A stretch of 64,000 nt of DNA. It comes from Favolaschia claudopus. Lineage: Eukaryota > Basidiomycota > Agaricomycetes > Agaricales > Mycenaceae. Under the pieces are notes generated by a model, which was given only the letters and a program-made list of their open reading frames with translations, did not search any database and had not been told where the DNA came from. Made by a program: the position numbers and the translations under genes. Positions 44,301 to 56,231 of the stretch are shown here, in pieces. Within the stretch, counting starts at the first letter, position 1, and each line of letters begins with the position of its first letter. Location: positions 124,001 to 188,000 of the forward strand of contig JAWWNJ010000115.1 in assembly GCA_037176885.1 (NCBI GenBank), in the 5' to 3' direction.

Positions 44301-45515
44301 GCATTGTCATTTGGGCGCCCATGGGGGAGTTCACCTGTAAAGTTTTAGCCATGACTCGATACGGATACGGATCGTTAGAATAGCAAGGGCGGCGGATGGC
44401 ATCACGAGCCTCGCCCGCGTAAAAACAACATCGACGCTCGACGAACGTCTCGTCTCGTCCCAGCATCCGATCCCCATCGCTCTCGTTGACAACCCCTCAA
44501 ACGAAAAAGGCGAGGATGGTGCGAGAACACCATCGCCTCGCCTCCAAAGCCCACAACAAAAAAGACGAGCAAGGTGCGAGTCATTGCAAGGCTCGGCGTG
44601 TGAACACGTATCGACGTTTCGAAAACAAGGGCCAGGGAAGGATGTACGCGCCCGACGAAGAGGGAAACGCTTCGCCCCGTCATCCGAACGCCATCGCCCT
44701 CAGCGCCAAACCCTCAGACGAAAAAGGCGGGGGATGGTGTGAGTGGCGTGTAAAGACACATCGAGATGTCGAAGCCGAGGACGAAAATCGTCCGCAAAGA
44801 CGCTCGACCAAGAGGTAGGCTCGTCATCCGAACACCATCGCCTGGCCGCCAACGCCCCGAAAGAAAAAGGCGAGGGATGGTGCGAGCCATCACGGGCCTC
44901 GCCTGTGTAAAAAGCCATCGACATCCCGAGACCGAAAACGGAAAGGAGTGCACGCTCGACGATGTTCGCGCCATCCAATCCCCATCGCCCTCGCCGCTGA
45001 AGCTCTAAACGAAAACCAAAGACAAAACTCACCTGAGTCAACGCACTCGCCGCCCCCGCCGCGCTCCCAAAAGTCAAGACACAATACCCCGCGTTATTGG
45101 TGACCCCGCCATTATTACTTGTAGAAGGATTAAGAGGCGCAGGAACAGCCACAACCGCATCCCAGCGCATCAACGCGCACACCTGTCTCGCATACTCTGC
45201 ATCCATCCACGGCTCCAGATCTGTCCATAAAAGCGAAGTGGGCGGGGCGATGGTGGAGGTCATCGTCAGCGTCGAGGACGAAGTCGACGAGGTGGAGGAT
45301 GGCGTGGCGGGGCCCGGGGTGGTGGTGGTGGTGGTAGGAGGAGGAGGAGAGAGGTACTGGCGGGCGGAGGTGGCTGTGTTATTCATCATCTGGCTGCCGC
45401 CGCCGCCGTTCTCTGGCCCTGGCTCTGCTGCACTCCTATAGCCGTAATTCGGCTGGTACGCATGCCCATACTGGTGTTGCGGCGCCTTGAACGCGTACGG
45501 CGCATAATCTGTCAT
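41373..45515 (-). CDS. NAM8/NGR1-type RNA-binding protein with three RRMs
   Basis: Six exons (45033-45515, 43822-44334, 43624-43757, 43478-43548, 42750-43394, 41373-42673) join in frame to about 1048 aa. RRM1 (LLWTDLEPWMDAEYARQVC...GYCVLTF) is split by a 698-nt intron. RRM2 is YSIFVGDLAPETSNSDLVAVF...GVSRGYGFVRF. RRM3 is TTVFVGGLSPLVGEDTLRTFF...KHCGFVQF...SWGRSQYKAAQAAAQ. Linkers and the C-terminal 430 residues are Gln/Pro/Ser/Gly/Asn-rich with several polyglutamine runs. The order and spacing match fungal NAM8/NGR1 and the TIA-1 group, which bind U-rich RNA in splicing or mRNA turnover. Other introns are 64-83 nt. The assignment to the group is firm; the exact orthologue is not. Confidence 0.85.
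44391..45000. repeat. about four imperfect 150-bp repeats inside an intron
   Basis: The anchor CATCCGAA/TCNCCATCGCC recurs near 44465, 44673, 44822 and 44971. Each is followed by a variant of AAACGAAAAAGGCGAGGGATGG and GTGCGAG. All lie within the first intron of the three-RRM gene. Confidence 0.75.
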
Positions 45516-48500
45516 GGTAGAAGAGAAAAAAGCGAAGTAAAAAGGGCGCCGAAAACAGAGACAAGTGACACGAGAGCAGACGAGGATTCAGGACAGCAGA
45601 ACAGGAGGAAGGGAAAGAGGAAGAAATCGGTAATCAATCAGCTGGTGGAGGACGTCGAGGGGTGGGTGCCAGCCAGCGGTGGTGGGGGAGAGACGGAGAG
45701 GAGAAGGAAGAGTCACACGGAAGAGGACAAGGGACAATGCACCAAATAGTCCACGCGATATAAACCCTAATTCATCGCATCTGTCACCACCACCGCAGTT
45801 TCAAATCCACCACAGGAACGCCCAAGGAACACCCCAGATATGCCACTGCCAATGTTCGCAGATCTATCACAGTTTCATTTATTCCATTTGATCCTGGCTT
45901 ATATTTCCCGCTTTGACAGTCTCTACGATCGCGTTTGACCGCCTCGGTGCCTTGAAAATTCATTTCGGGGTACCGCTCTTGGATCTATGTTCCGTTTGCC
46001 AGCTACGAGTCCTCCTGCAAGTGCTGTAGGTCAAGCTACAAGTCATAGTGCCTTTTCTTGGTGCTTTGTGTTTTTTTGAAAAAATCTCTGCAGCCTCGAG
46101 CCCCCAACAACACCTCAAATGACTGGGACAGCAGCTGTTCTGTTGTTTTTAGTCATTCAAGCTCTCCAGCAGTGTTGTTTACGGAACACTGAGGCCACAG
46201 ATAAAAAAAACCGCAAAGCGCCAAGAAAAGGCAATATGACTTGTAGCTTGAATCCTACAGCACTCGCGGGAGAACACTGGCGACCGGAACGTAGATCCAA
46301 GAACAGTTCCCCGTCTCGTCTGGCTGAAGAGTCGCCGGCAAGCGCTGGTGAATCAATTCTTGACTCTCGAGCTGTTACTGGTATTGCGGTGGCAGACTTG
46401 CGATTCCACAAACCAAGCACATTCTCTTCTCCAAGCCGCCGCATAGCTTTTCTTTGGTGCTATGCCCCAAGCGCCCCGCAACCGCAGCAATGATCCAGCC
46501 TTGACTTGACTTGACCACCGTCATCCCAATCCAATCTTGTCGGCTCCCAAGGCTTCCAGTCCGAGTCTCGGGCTCGATTTCCCTGCTTTGCCTTTGCCTT
46601 CGACACCTGCTCGCCCTGGTCATGTCATGGCCATATCACGATTGAAATAAGAAGACAGCAAGCCATCCGTACGAGCGCTTTCCCAAAATTCCAGTCTTGA
46701 CGCCAGTCTGTAGCCGCTGTCTACAGCGCAAGAAACGCGCGCAAGAACTGGCGCTGACCTATGCGATTCGATCCAATCTTCCGTCGCCCGTAGATCTCGA
46801 ATCGAGTCATGATTCCACCTCAAGCTTGCTGGCTATTCTCGAGATTCGTAGGCGCTCTTCGCGTCATACCGCCCGTCAACAGAGCCGACAAGGGTCCAGC
46901 GCTCGAGACCACAAGCAAAGGCAAGGACAGAAAATCCTCCATCGTCGCTCTACATTCCCAGCGAAGCCGGCTTCCAGACAGCAGCCCTTAGACCGTCTCT
47001 GAAGGTACAGCCAGCAAATCACTCTCAACTGCCCACCCCAGCCCGCTCCTTGATACCCATACCTGGACTCATCCACTCCCGTCCTGAATTCAAACCGAGC
47101 CAACCAAATCTCGACGCTTCGAGTCGATTCGTGAATGAATCCAGCTTGAATTTCTTGCTTCGTCTTCTTGCGTCTCCTCAGGCTGTCATATCATCATGAC
47201 AGCGAGTCAGCGTCAAGGGTTCACAGTAGACCCTCGATGGTCGCTCTACAGCATACCCTCATCCACCCATCCTCGCAGAAATCAATCAAGCCAGCTGCCC
47301 ACCCTCGGCTCCCCCATACCATTCCGCGCCATCGCATCCAAGTACACTGCCAGCAAGGGCAGATTAGATCGACGGGCGGAGCTCTCCCGACCCGGACGCG
47401 TCGAGAACGACGACAGCCAAGCGCCAAAGCCCCAGCCACCCTCCCTTCCGCCCCTACAGGCTACAGCACCCACCGGCCCGCACGTCAAACAAGCTTTCAT
47501 CAAGCTGGCGCAAACATCCTCCGAATCCTAGATCGCATACGAATATCCCTTCGGGAGGATCGACTGAAGTCTTGATTCTGGGTTGCCCCGCCTGGCCTCA
47601 AGCGTCCGGGCGGAGCTCCTCCCGACTCGGATATCTCGAGAACGACGATAGCCAAGGGTCAAAGCTCAAGCCAGCAGCCAACCCGCTCCCTTCCGCCCCA
47701 ACTCCCCACCGGCCCGCATGTCAAACAAGCTTTCCTGGCGGGATCATCCTCATCCCCCATCCAAATCTCCCTTCGCAACCACCCGACACAGATGGCGTAC
47801 GGCGTATAGCAAGACATCTGCATTGACGCCACTTGAATGTGCGGCGCAAGATCCGAGTCCCTCCCGCGACGCTAAGCAAGCTCGACGATCCATCCCTTGG
47901 CGTTGTAAGCATGCATATCTGCGAATTCGTCTGCCCGGAACTCGCCATGGACACGCCGTTTCCTCGAAGCTCGGTATGGCGTATAGTTCGAGCAGGGGTA
48001 GATGGGCGGGTGATGGAGACGGAGACGGAGAGGAGATGGATATCCGCGTGGGGTCTTCAGCCTCGAATCCGCAGAATCAAGCTTGAGGAGATCCTATTTC
48101 CCTCGAGTCTCGACTCGGAGGGGCTAAACGATCGCGGGGGGCGGGGACGTGGCAAGGGATGGTGGGAGGTGGGTGGGGCATGGCGGAGGGGAATCGACGG
48201 CAGAGGTATACTAACGCAAGGAGGTGGAGTGAGCGCGGCGGCAGACGGAGTAAAAGCGCTAGCCCCGCCTGCTTCAGTGCCAAAACGAATATATGGCTTG
48301 CTTTGTCCTCATATCCGGAGAGGGGGAAGGGGGGAGAGAATGCAATCGATCTCTGCTTTGAAACTGTCTTGGCTGTCTGCTTGGACGAAAATTGAATGAT
48401 AAACACTGAAAGGATTTCAGTTCCTTGCCACCCACCACATACCCAGTCTGAATCTGCCTCTGACAAATACATCTCCCTTCCTCTCCCCGTCCGGATCTCC

Positions 48501-48989
48501 GTGCTATTTAGTTTCATCTTCATCCTTGATCATTGACAATCCCTCGAGCGAGTTTCCTCCCCATGTATGTGTATCGTGGTGCGCCAGCGACAGAAGTGAC
48601 ACGGGTCGGAGAACTTTCCCACCTCTCCCGAAATTCACAGATCAAATCAAGGAGCACGCGCGCACAAACAAATGTAGGTCCGTGTGGGTCCGAGTGTACA
48701 TGTAACCTCACCCGAAAATTCTAAGACGTCGCTTTCTATCTTCAACGCCAGAATCTAGGGTAATGTAGCGTGTTGGGGTGTCCGTATGCTCAAGTTTCAC
48801 GAATTGCATTTATGGTTTTGCCCACGCTTGGGCTTTTAAATTCAGACTCGTACTCAAAGAATCGATTTGAGTTTGTTCAATGGTGCCTCAAGTCAGCTAG
48901 CCAGAAGAATACTTTTCGCGATACGAAAAGCTCCACATAATGTATTTCAGTCTGTATAGCCTAATCATGAAGTAAATAATAGAATACTG
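45516..48989. other. 3.5-kb gene-poor region
   Basis: The first few hundred bases are the promoter and 5' leader of the three-RRM gene. The rest has only Ser/Pro/Arg-rich short frames without domains. It includes an imperfect direct duplication (47375-47755). Confidence 0.5.
47375..47755. repeat. imperfect direct duplication, about 150 bp, period about 230 bp
   Basis: Segments about 47375-47525 and 47605-47755 share GGGCGGAGCTC, CGAGAACGACGA, AGCCAAG, CTCCCTTCCGCCC and CCACCGGCCCGCA, with TCAAACAAGCTTTC at the end. Confidence 0.65.
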
Positions 48990-50028
48990 CTACGCTGTCA
49001 CGGTCTCCTCCATGACCTTCCGACGCAATTCCTTCAACTCATTCCAGGTAGGCAGCCCGAATAAAGTTGGTAGCCTATCCCAAAACACTTCTTGTGCCGC
49101 TCGGTAGTTTAAATGCGCTAGAAGCTCGCAACCATCGCACAGCGAGCCACTAACATAGTCGAAAACCCACGGCCCAAGAGGGTCCGTATCCGTACAGTTA
49201 TCATTCCATCGCTCGAGTCCATCGCGCGCGTTCGAGATCGTCTCCTCGCATTGGGAAGAGTCGCATTCCGGAGACGGCAGAAGTTTCACAAATCGATAGG
49301 CGGACACGACAGCGCGGAGGAATTTGGTTTGCGCTGCCAGGAACAATTTCTCTTCTTGCGCAGACAAGCAGGTCGCACCGAGTTTCGTCAGGAAGTCGGA
49401 CTCGCGTGCGATGTTGTAGTAAGCGGTGGGAAGTATCCACGATGCCTCGACCTCCAAAGCAGCGCGGAAGGCTGTAAAGTCGACTGTGATATCACCATGC
49501 TGGAAATCGACATGATCATCTTCGTTTGCGTAAATCGAATGCCTGTCCAAGACATTCATGAACTGGACAGGAAACATCGAATCGAGATGTGATAAGGCGC
49601 GTTTGAATAGGTATTGAACGTCGTATTTGTGGGCTAGTCGCATTACACCGATAACGACCTGGAATTTCACAGGGGAGGGAGGGGGCATAAAAAAGCTGAA
49701 GATGAGAATATAAATTGAGTGTCTGAATAGGGAAACAATAATGGAACAACCTTGAATCGAAAATCGCCCTCAAAAATACTTCTACTTCCCCCGCCAAATC
49801 ATGCAGCCGGACAACCACATGGCCATCTATCGTCTCGTTTTCTTCGCTTTCCGTGGGCGGAGCGGGTTGTGGGAACGCTATCATATCCCGGAAAACTGAA
49901 GAACGAGCAGCCAAGATGCCGCTGTGGACACGAAACAGCGAGTTCTCTGCCCGGAGGATCAGAGTGGCGTCAGGGAACCAAAGATCCTCCACCCGTTTGA
50001 GTTCGGTCTGGGAGGCTGATGAGGACAT
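48990..50028 (-). CDS. BTB-array protein
   Basis: Exons 49751-50028 and 48990-49695 (intron GTTGTT...CTTCAG, 55 nt) give about 327 aa: ELKRVEDLWFPDATLILRAEN, ARSSVFRDMIAFPQPAP, LAGEVEVFLRAIFDS, FFMPPPSPVKFQVVIGVMRLAHKYDVQYLFKRALSHLDSM, ALEVEASWILPTAYYNI, CDSSQC, LCDGC and FWDRLPTLFGLPTWNEL. Intact. Very close to 31663-32698. It is the inner gene of the right arm of the inverted duplication. Confidence 0.9.
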
Positions 50029-50122
50029 TCAGCTTTCGAATCGGGCGATGGTGGAGGAAAAGAATGAAAAACGTCGTATCTGATCCTGTTTGCGAGCCGA
50101 GCTGTCAAGCACTAATGTCACA

Positions 50123-50136
50123 TCACGAGGCTGTGA
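50123..50136 (+). promoter_or_regulatory. BTB-promoter dyad element, 95 bp before ATG 50028
   Basis: TCACGAGGCTGTGA, preceded by TGTCACA and followed by CACTTCGCGC. Matches the element at 31585 in inverse orientation. Role inferred. Confidence 0.5.
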
Positions 50137-50371
50137 CACTTCGCGCTCAGCCCTCAAATCAAGTAACGTTTCAAGTTGAACATAATAATGAAACGGTAAG
50201 TCTCATAGTTTGGAATCGATGTCAGTACTTCCTTCGGCGCCGAGTCGAAGTAAGTTCTAGATGAGAGACCAAGTAATACTTACTACGAGGAGGCTGAGCA
50301 AGCGACTCCGAGGAGTCGAAAAAAAATTCAAGGCTTTTCGTTAGTAGTATAGTATAGACCAAGGTTACAGA

Positions 50372-51400
50372 CTACGCGGTGCTTTCCATGATGGCTGCTT
50401 CCATCTTTTTCAGCTCTTCCCATTCCGCCAATCCGAAGATGGACGGCAATCTGTCCCAAAAGCTGGCTTGTACGGCGGAGAACGACGATTGCGCCATTTT
50501 CTCGCAGTCAGAGCATGGTGGGTAGGTACAGTAAAAGACCCAAAAGGACAAGGGATCGTAATCTGCTTGGTCATGACTCCACTCATCAAGCATGCTATAG
50601 GCAGCCGAAACAGCAGCACGGCAATTCGCGGGAGTCCTACACGCTGGGACAGGAAGGAGTCTGAGAAACGAGTGGGACTCTGCAGTTGCGCGCACGAATG
50701 CTGTTTGTGCGATTCAGCATTTTTGAATATCGGCGACGGAAAGACGCCCTTCGCCTGAACGTATGAGGCTCGAGGCGCCGGCGATGTGGTAGTAGACAGT
50801 GGGTAGGAGCCATGTTGCTCCTACCTCAGAGGCTGCTCGAAGAGTGTCCATATGCACAGTAGCTATCATGCTTGAACGGACATGAGAGGGAGCCTCTCCG
50901 TTGTAGATATCCATGAACTTTTGGAGATTGGTGGGGTATATCGATTCGAGATGGGATAGTGCGCGCCGAAAAAGATATTGGACGTCGTATTTGTGGGACA
51001 ATCGTAAAACGCCGATGACTGCATATAAGCCGACGGGAATCGGGGGGCGCTCGAAGAAACTGGTGCGACCAAAGAAAATTATCAAAAACAGCTCCGATTT
51101 TTTTTATGAAATAAGCAGGAATTACCTTGAGTCGAATATCGCTTTCAAAAATACCTCCACTTCAGCGGCAGAGTCGTGGAGACGAACGACAGAGAGTCTA
51201 TCCATTATATCAGCATCACCGCCTTCAGGATGCTGAGGTTGCGGGAACGCTATCATATCCCGAAAAACCGAAGAACGAGCAGCCAAGATGCCGCTGTGGA
51301 CCCGAAACAGCGAGTTTTCCGCGCGAAGGATGAGAGAGGCATCGGGAAACCAAAGATCCTCCACGCGTTTGAGTTCGGTCTGGGAGGTTGATGAGGACAT
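50372..51400 (-). pseudogene. BTB-array protein with premature stop
   Basis: Exons 51126-51400 and 50372-51059 (66-nt intron) stay in one frame for the full family length. However, codon 207 is TGA (50714-50716) where the sister gene at 30296 has TTA (IQRC-L-TAQTAF there, IQKC-stop-IAQTAF here). Before the stop: ELKRVEDLWFPDASLILRAEN, ARSSVFRDMIAFPQPQ, FFERPPIPVGLYAVIGVLRLSHKYDVQYLFRRALSHLES. After it the frame continues through CRTPANC, PCSDC and FWDRLPSIFGLAEWEEL to the normal end, with no other damage. The stop removes the whole four-cysteine region and leaves about 206 residues with most of the BTB fold. Either a recent pseudogene or an expressed truncated form. Confidence 0.85.
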
Positions 51401-51470
51401 GCAGCTTTTGAATCGGGAGATGATGGAGGTAGACGAAAACAAGCTCGGCTGCCAACAGCTTTTGTCACAC

Positions 51471-51484
51471 CACGAGGTCGTGAC
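51471..51484 (+). promoter_or_regulatory. BTB-promoter dyad element, 71 bp before ATG 51400
   Basis: CACGAGGTCGTGAC, preceded by TTGTCACAC and followed by ATTTCGCGCTCAG. Kept although the gene has a stop. Role inferred. Confidence 0.5.
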
Positions 51485-52041
51485 ATTTCGCGCTCAGTTT
51501 TGCGCGTCTGTGCCGTCACTTTCAAGGTTTGGCTCAAGCAATGCGTGTCTCGATCTATAGAGGTGCAGACGCTCGCAACATTGCTTATTGCGATATGCTG
51601 AGCTCTGCGTAGGTCAACTGCAAGGATGAGAGGGGGTACTGCACTGGTACTGCAAGCGGCATTCCAGTCGCGCATTAGTAGGTTTAGAAAGAGACACGTT
51701 AATTTCACAACGAAGTAAGTAATCAAGCTACATGCACAAAACATACAACCGCGGCCGGCTAACACAAAGGTTTGGCGCGTCGGTAAGCAATAGTCTTCAT
51801 AGTAGTAAGTAAATCGTAGATAGTGACGTTTGGGAGGAGTGAAGTAGCCTCCGAACGTAACGAGCAGGACATTAACATTGGTGAGAATCGCGAAGGGAGT
51901 ATGAAGGTCGTGAGAGCTGTATGAAAGGAGGAGGAGGGGAGGTGTTCGGAGGAGGAAAACGGCGGGTGCTCGAATCTTTGATACCCTGATCAGAGACGTA
52001 CAACGCGGACGGTGCAGCAAAACCTACCAGAGCAAGCACAA
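51485..52041. other. intergenic
   Basis: Upstream region of the stop-containing BTB gene and 3' flank of the stomatin gene. No gene is seen. Confidence 0.5.
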
Positions 52042-54688
52042 TCACATATTCGCCATACTACCCAGCAGCCCCGCGCGCATGACGCCACCATCCGCTCCAG
52101 CGCCCTCACTCCCGAAGTTCGACCCACCCGACCCAGACCCAAGCTGCGACACCACATCCGACTGTAGCTGCATCGGCACAAAGATGACCTTGCTATTCCC
52201 CGACTTCGCCATCGTTTGCACTAGTACCCGCAATCAGCATCCACCCACACCAACAAAGAAGGCAAAAGAAAGAAGAAGAGAGCGACACTCACGCGCCTCC
52301 AACTGCCTAATCTGCATCGCCGCCGGACTCGCCAAGATATCCGCCGCCTGCCTCATCAACCTCGCCGAATCCACCTCCGCCCTGGCAGCAATAACCTTAC
52401 TCTCACCCAACCTCTTCTGCTGCGCCGCCGAGCTCAAGCTCGCCGCTACCTCCGGCGAGAATATGATATCCTTGATCAGAATCCCCTCGATCGCCACACC
52501 CCACTTGTCCGCCACGTCCCCGACGATCTCGGCGATCTCGAAAGCGATGGCTTCGCGCTCGGTGACGACGGACTGGACGGCGCGCGCGCCGACGACGTGT
52601 CGGAGGGTGGTTTGCGCACGCTCGATGAGGGCTTGTCGGAGGTCGGAGATGCCGAAGGCGGAGCGGTATGGGTTGCAGATTTGGAAGTAGATAACCGAGT
52701 CGCTGCGAGGTGTCGTCGGCTCAATGATGACAGGGAGAAAAGGAAGAGAAAGTAGACATACATCTCGACATTGACATTATCGCGTGTGATGACGCTCTGT
52801 CGGCCAATGGGGCTGATCTGTATCTTCACATCGACGATGCGGAGGGACTCGGTGCAGACGTTGACTTGAACGAGACCCGGGTCGACGGACTTGTAGAACT
52901 GTCCGAATCGGGAGACGAGGCCGACGGAGCCTGGAAAGGGCGGGATAAGATGGCGAACGGAGGATGTGAAGAGTGGAGACGCACCTTGCTGGACTTCGCG
53001 GAAAGGGTTGGGGCAAGGGCAGCAGGGAACCATGCCACAGAGACCGGTGATAGAACCGACGCATTGCATGATGGAGCCATAAATGCCGTGCGTGACCTAT
53101 AGTGTATGCAACTGATTAGGCACGAAAGGAGGGGAAATGGGATAGAGGGAAATGGAGGAAATGTATGTGATGTATCCAGGCTTGTCCCACGACAATCCGA
53201 CCTCCAGAAGGTCATCTCAGGAAAAAAGAGAGGTATGATAGAAAGAACGATCTGAACCTCGACTCGACACGACCCAACGCCTGGACGCTTCCCGTCTGCC
53301 ACAAGACAGGCCGACGCGGAGAGAAGAACGACCAATCAAGTGGAAGTGAGACGATGTCGAAAACACTTAGCGGTGCACTAACTCCAACTCCAGCTTTCTG
53401 CCACCAGCTACTCTGACCGACATGGTATCGTCATGCACAGTCAACAGTGGCGCAGGCTTTCAGCAAGCCGGGCGGAAAAAGACACCGATTCTCCGCATAA
53501 AATGATACACAACTCCCCTCCACCGCAGCACCCAGACATAGATCTAGCGGCGCAAAGACACTGAATGAAAGACACAAGATCTGAATCGCGCAAAGCGCCG
53601 CAGCATCGACTCGACCGTATCGCCGAGAACCGTGTATGCTAGCACAGAACAGTCTTCTCACATTTCCCAAGAGCCAGGAACGCTCCCCGCAGCACTCGAC
53701 GGCCAAGACTTCCACGTCCACCGAGACGGCGATTTTCAGAGCCTTGAACCAAGTTCCCGAGGGTCGCAGGCCGGCTCCATATCCAACCTCCTTCCACGAC
53801 AATCCGGCCGCTCTCATCCCGGCAAGATAGCATTCTGGAACCCCCGCTCGACAGGGCCCGAGGTTTAGACCACTCCTCTACACCTCGAACTCAGGACTCA
53901 GTCCTGTCACTGGAGGGACAAGAGTGTGGGTGTTCGCCGACAGGATAGAGAGCGTGTCGGATACAAAACACCCCTCCACCGTTCCAGTGTAGCCGAAACA
54001 CAAATATTTCGTCGAGAGAACCGCAAAGAGACAAGATCGCGTGAGAGGCCGTAGCATCGACTCGACCTTTTCTCCAGGGTATTGCATCACCGAAAACCCA
54101 GGTATGCTTCCCGCAGCAACAACGGCTCGATGCTTCTCCTCCCACAGAGGTATCTCTGAGCCTCGGCACAACGACGTTCGCACGTCGACTCCACTATATC
54201 CACGAATAGTTTTCCGAAGTGTGCGCGTTCTCACCGCGCGACGTAGCCTCTAGCCCGTACTAGGCCAGGTTTACCGGGGGGCTCAGCTCCTGAGCTCCGA
54301 TACGCCGCCCATGGGCTTGAACGACGCAGACAGCTTGAATGCATCGAAACAGACGCTTACCTCTCCCGTTCCAAGATCCTGTGCATACGAAGGCTACCTC
54401 AAGTGTGAGTTATAGCTCACGAACTTCTAAAATATCTGCGTACCTGCATCTCCGACCTCTTCAGCGGCTGCACCGTGATAATATGCCTCCCGGGCTCCGC
54501 CGTCCGCCGCGGTCCCTGCGGTACATCGTCTGTCACTAACCAAAGCCAAATCTCAAGAGAAAACCATCGAAAGTGTGAGGAGACTGACCGTGAGCTGCTA
54601 GATGATCCACCACGTTCCCATTCGAGCTGTTTGAGCCAGACGGTGAAGGGATGCGGTCCTTGCGGTCGATTCCGTTTTGCGCAGACAT
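52042..54688 (-). CDS. stomatin-like SPFH/Band 7 membrane protein
   Basis: Seven exons (54589-54688, 54444-54529, 54361-54393, 52985-53096, 52762-52930, 52293-52702, 52042-52220) join in frame to about 362 aa. RRTAEPGRHIITVQPL and PSYAQDLGTGE lead to MQCVGSITGLCGMVPCCPCPNPF, the hydrophobic, Cys-rich membrane hairpin of stomatins. The SPFH domain follows (GSVGLVSRFGQFYKSVDPGL, NVEIDSVIYFQICNPYRSAFGI, LRQALIERAQTTLRHVVGAR). Then come AAQQKRLGESKVIAARAEVDSARLMRQ and SNSK-like SGNSKVIFVP. Stomatins are scaffold proteins of cholesterol- or sterol-rich membrane domains. The third intron is 1264 nt, far longer than the others (50-72 nt), and holds a degenerate tandem duplication. Intron 52931-52984 is in frame and stop-free, so a longer unspliced reading is also open. 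Confidence 0.9.
53450..54240. repeat. degenerate tandem duplication in the stomatin intron
   Basis: Two halves, about 53500-53790 and 53960-54190, share CCCCTCCACCG, GCATCGACTCGACC, GTATGCT, CCCGCAGCA and CACCGAGAC/CACAGAGGT blocks in the same order. Similarity is partial, so limits are approximate. Confidence 0.5.
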
Positions 54689-56231
54689 TGCGTAGGGATA
54701 TCCTCTGTGGATGGGAGGACAAGACAAGGATCCGAAGCGCTTTATATGAGCTCCGCCGCAACTGCGGCAGTGTGGGACGGCAGCGTCACGGTCACAGGAA
54801 GTGTCACAGCGGTTTACTTATTGAGTAAGTACCACGACGGGCTTTTTTTGTCTTCCGTTAAACAGCGCTCATATCGCGGTTCAATGGCAAGCTCTCTACC
54901 TTTGCTCAAAGCTCTGTCGTCAGTTCCTTTGTCTCTTTATTTCATTGGCGAATTCACTCCACTACAAATTCTTGGCATTCAATTGGGATGTCACATTGCC
55001 GCACGGATGCAAGATAAGTATTCTACAGCTATCAAATGTATTGATATGCCAGAAAGTTTCCGACTCCACCCGACCAATGGCACCCGACAACAGCTGTATT
55101 TTGGAAATGCTGCGCATCGGGTCACTCGCGAATTTCGCTCACCCACTAGACAAAATCGACCGAATCTAGCTCTCGGAGTGAAGGGTCTCATCTGGTCGCA
55201 TGTTCTTTCTTGCTGCGCATCGAATTTTGAAAGCGCCGACGTCAAGGTTTTAATCTTCACGCAGTGACTCGCACCCGCTCTCATCGGGATATCGAAGTCC
55301 TCAATAATTCTACATACTCAGGAGCACGGAAAACTTGAAGGTTTCCTTGTCTCGAGTATCAGTCATGCAGAGTCTCTCTGATCATTCAAGTTTTCGAGAT
55401 CTGTGTCGCTGAATATCTCTAAGTAGATTCCAATTATTTTCCACAATTCTGAACAAAAGCAGGCCAACTCGAATCAGGCCGCGGCCGACCCATATGTTTG
55501 AATACACTTCACAGGTTCTTCTTGTATTCAAGAGCTGTATATTGACTTTCAAATTTTCCCAGCATCTCGCATCGACCCGCTCCCGCTGTTTAATTTAAAT
55601 TCTGACAACATTCTATGAAGGTGTAAGCTAAGCGGCATCCAATTTCACCCGAGTCCAGTCAAGATTTTTATTCCTATGTGTTCGCGGCTGTCTGTTCGAA
55701 AATTCTCAAGTCGAGGTTAGTTGGTCTTCCCTATGAGTATGTACCTCTTCCACTTCATTCCAACTATGACTCTTTCCTTGAGACTCTGACTGACTCTCAA
55801 TAACATGACCACCACAATTATCAACGACCTGCGCACATCAAGTTTCATTTTCAGCATGATTCTGTGTTCTGAGCTCCCGTATGTTCAACTCTCCGACTAT
55901 ACTCATCTGGGGTCTGACGTGCTCGAAAATTTCTGTCAACTTCAAAAAAAACAAAACCAGGGACTCGTCTTAGCCCGCGCGGAGAGAAATCCCGAGTAAG
56001 TTGTGGGAAACGTTTGTTGACTTTGTTTGCTCACAAATTCATGAATTGATACTGTTCCGAAAAGCGTCCCAAATACCCCAAGAATCCTTTCATGAAATGG
56101 ATCAAGATGGAGGTTTAAGCGATATTTCCGACTCTGCTTCCTCATACCTGACCCTTTTGAGATTGTTGTAATGACAAATCGTTTGCTTGAATTTTACGGG
56201 AAATTCATACATCCACAACGAGTCAAAACTC
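54689..56231. other. intergenic
   Basis: Stomatin promoter side and AT-richer sequence. Short frames such as 54677-55267 (+) overlap the stomatin 5' end and have no protein-like features. No gene is supported. Confidence 0.45.

Larger units (their letters stand above)
48990..51400 (-). repeat. right arm of the inverted duplication
   Basis: Reverse-orientation counterpart of 30296-32698, with the same gene order, spacing, introns and intergenic element. Confidence 0.8.

Noticed and set aside
44391..45000. CRISPR-like array
   Set aside because: Repeats are long, diverged, without regular unique spacers, and lie in an intron of a eukaryotic gene.
47168..47575. 135-codon plus-strand frame
   Set aside because: Ser/Pro/Arg-rich, lies in duplicated noncoding-looking DNA, with several equally long overlapping frames and no family resemblance.
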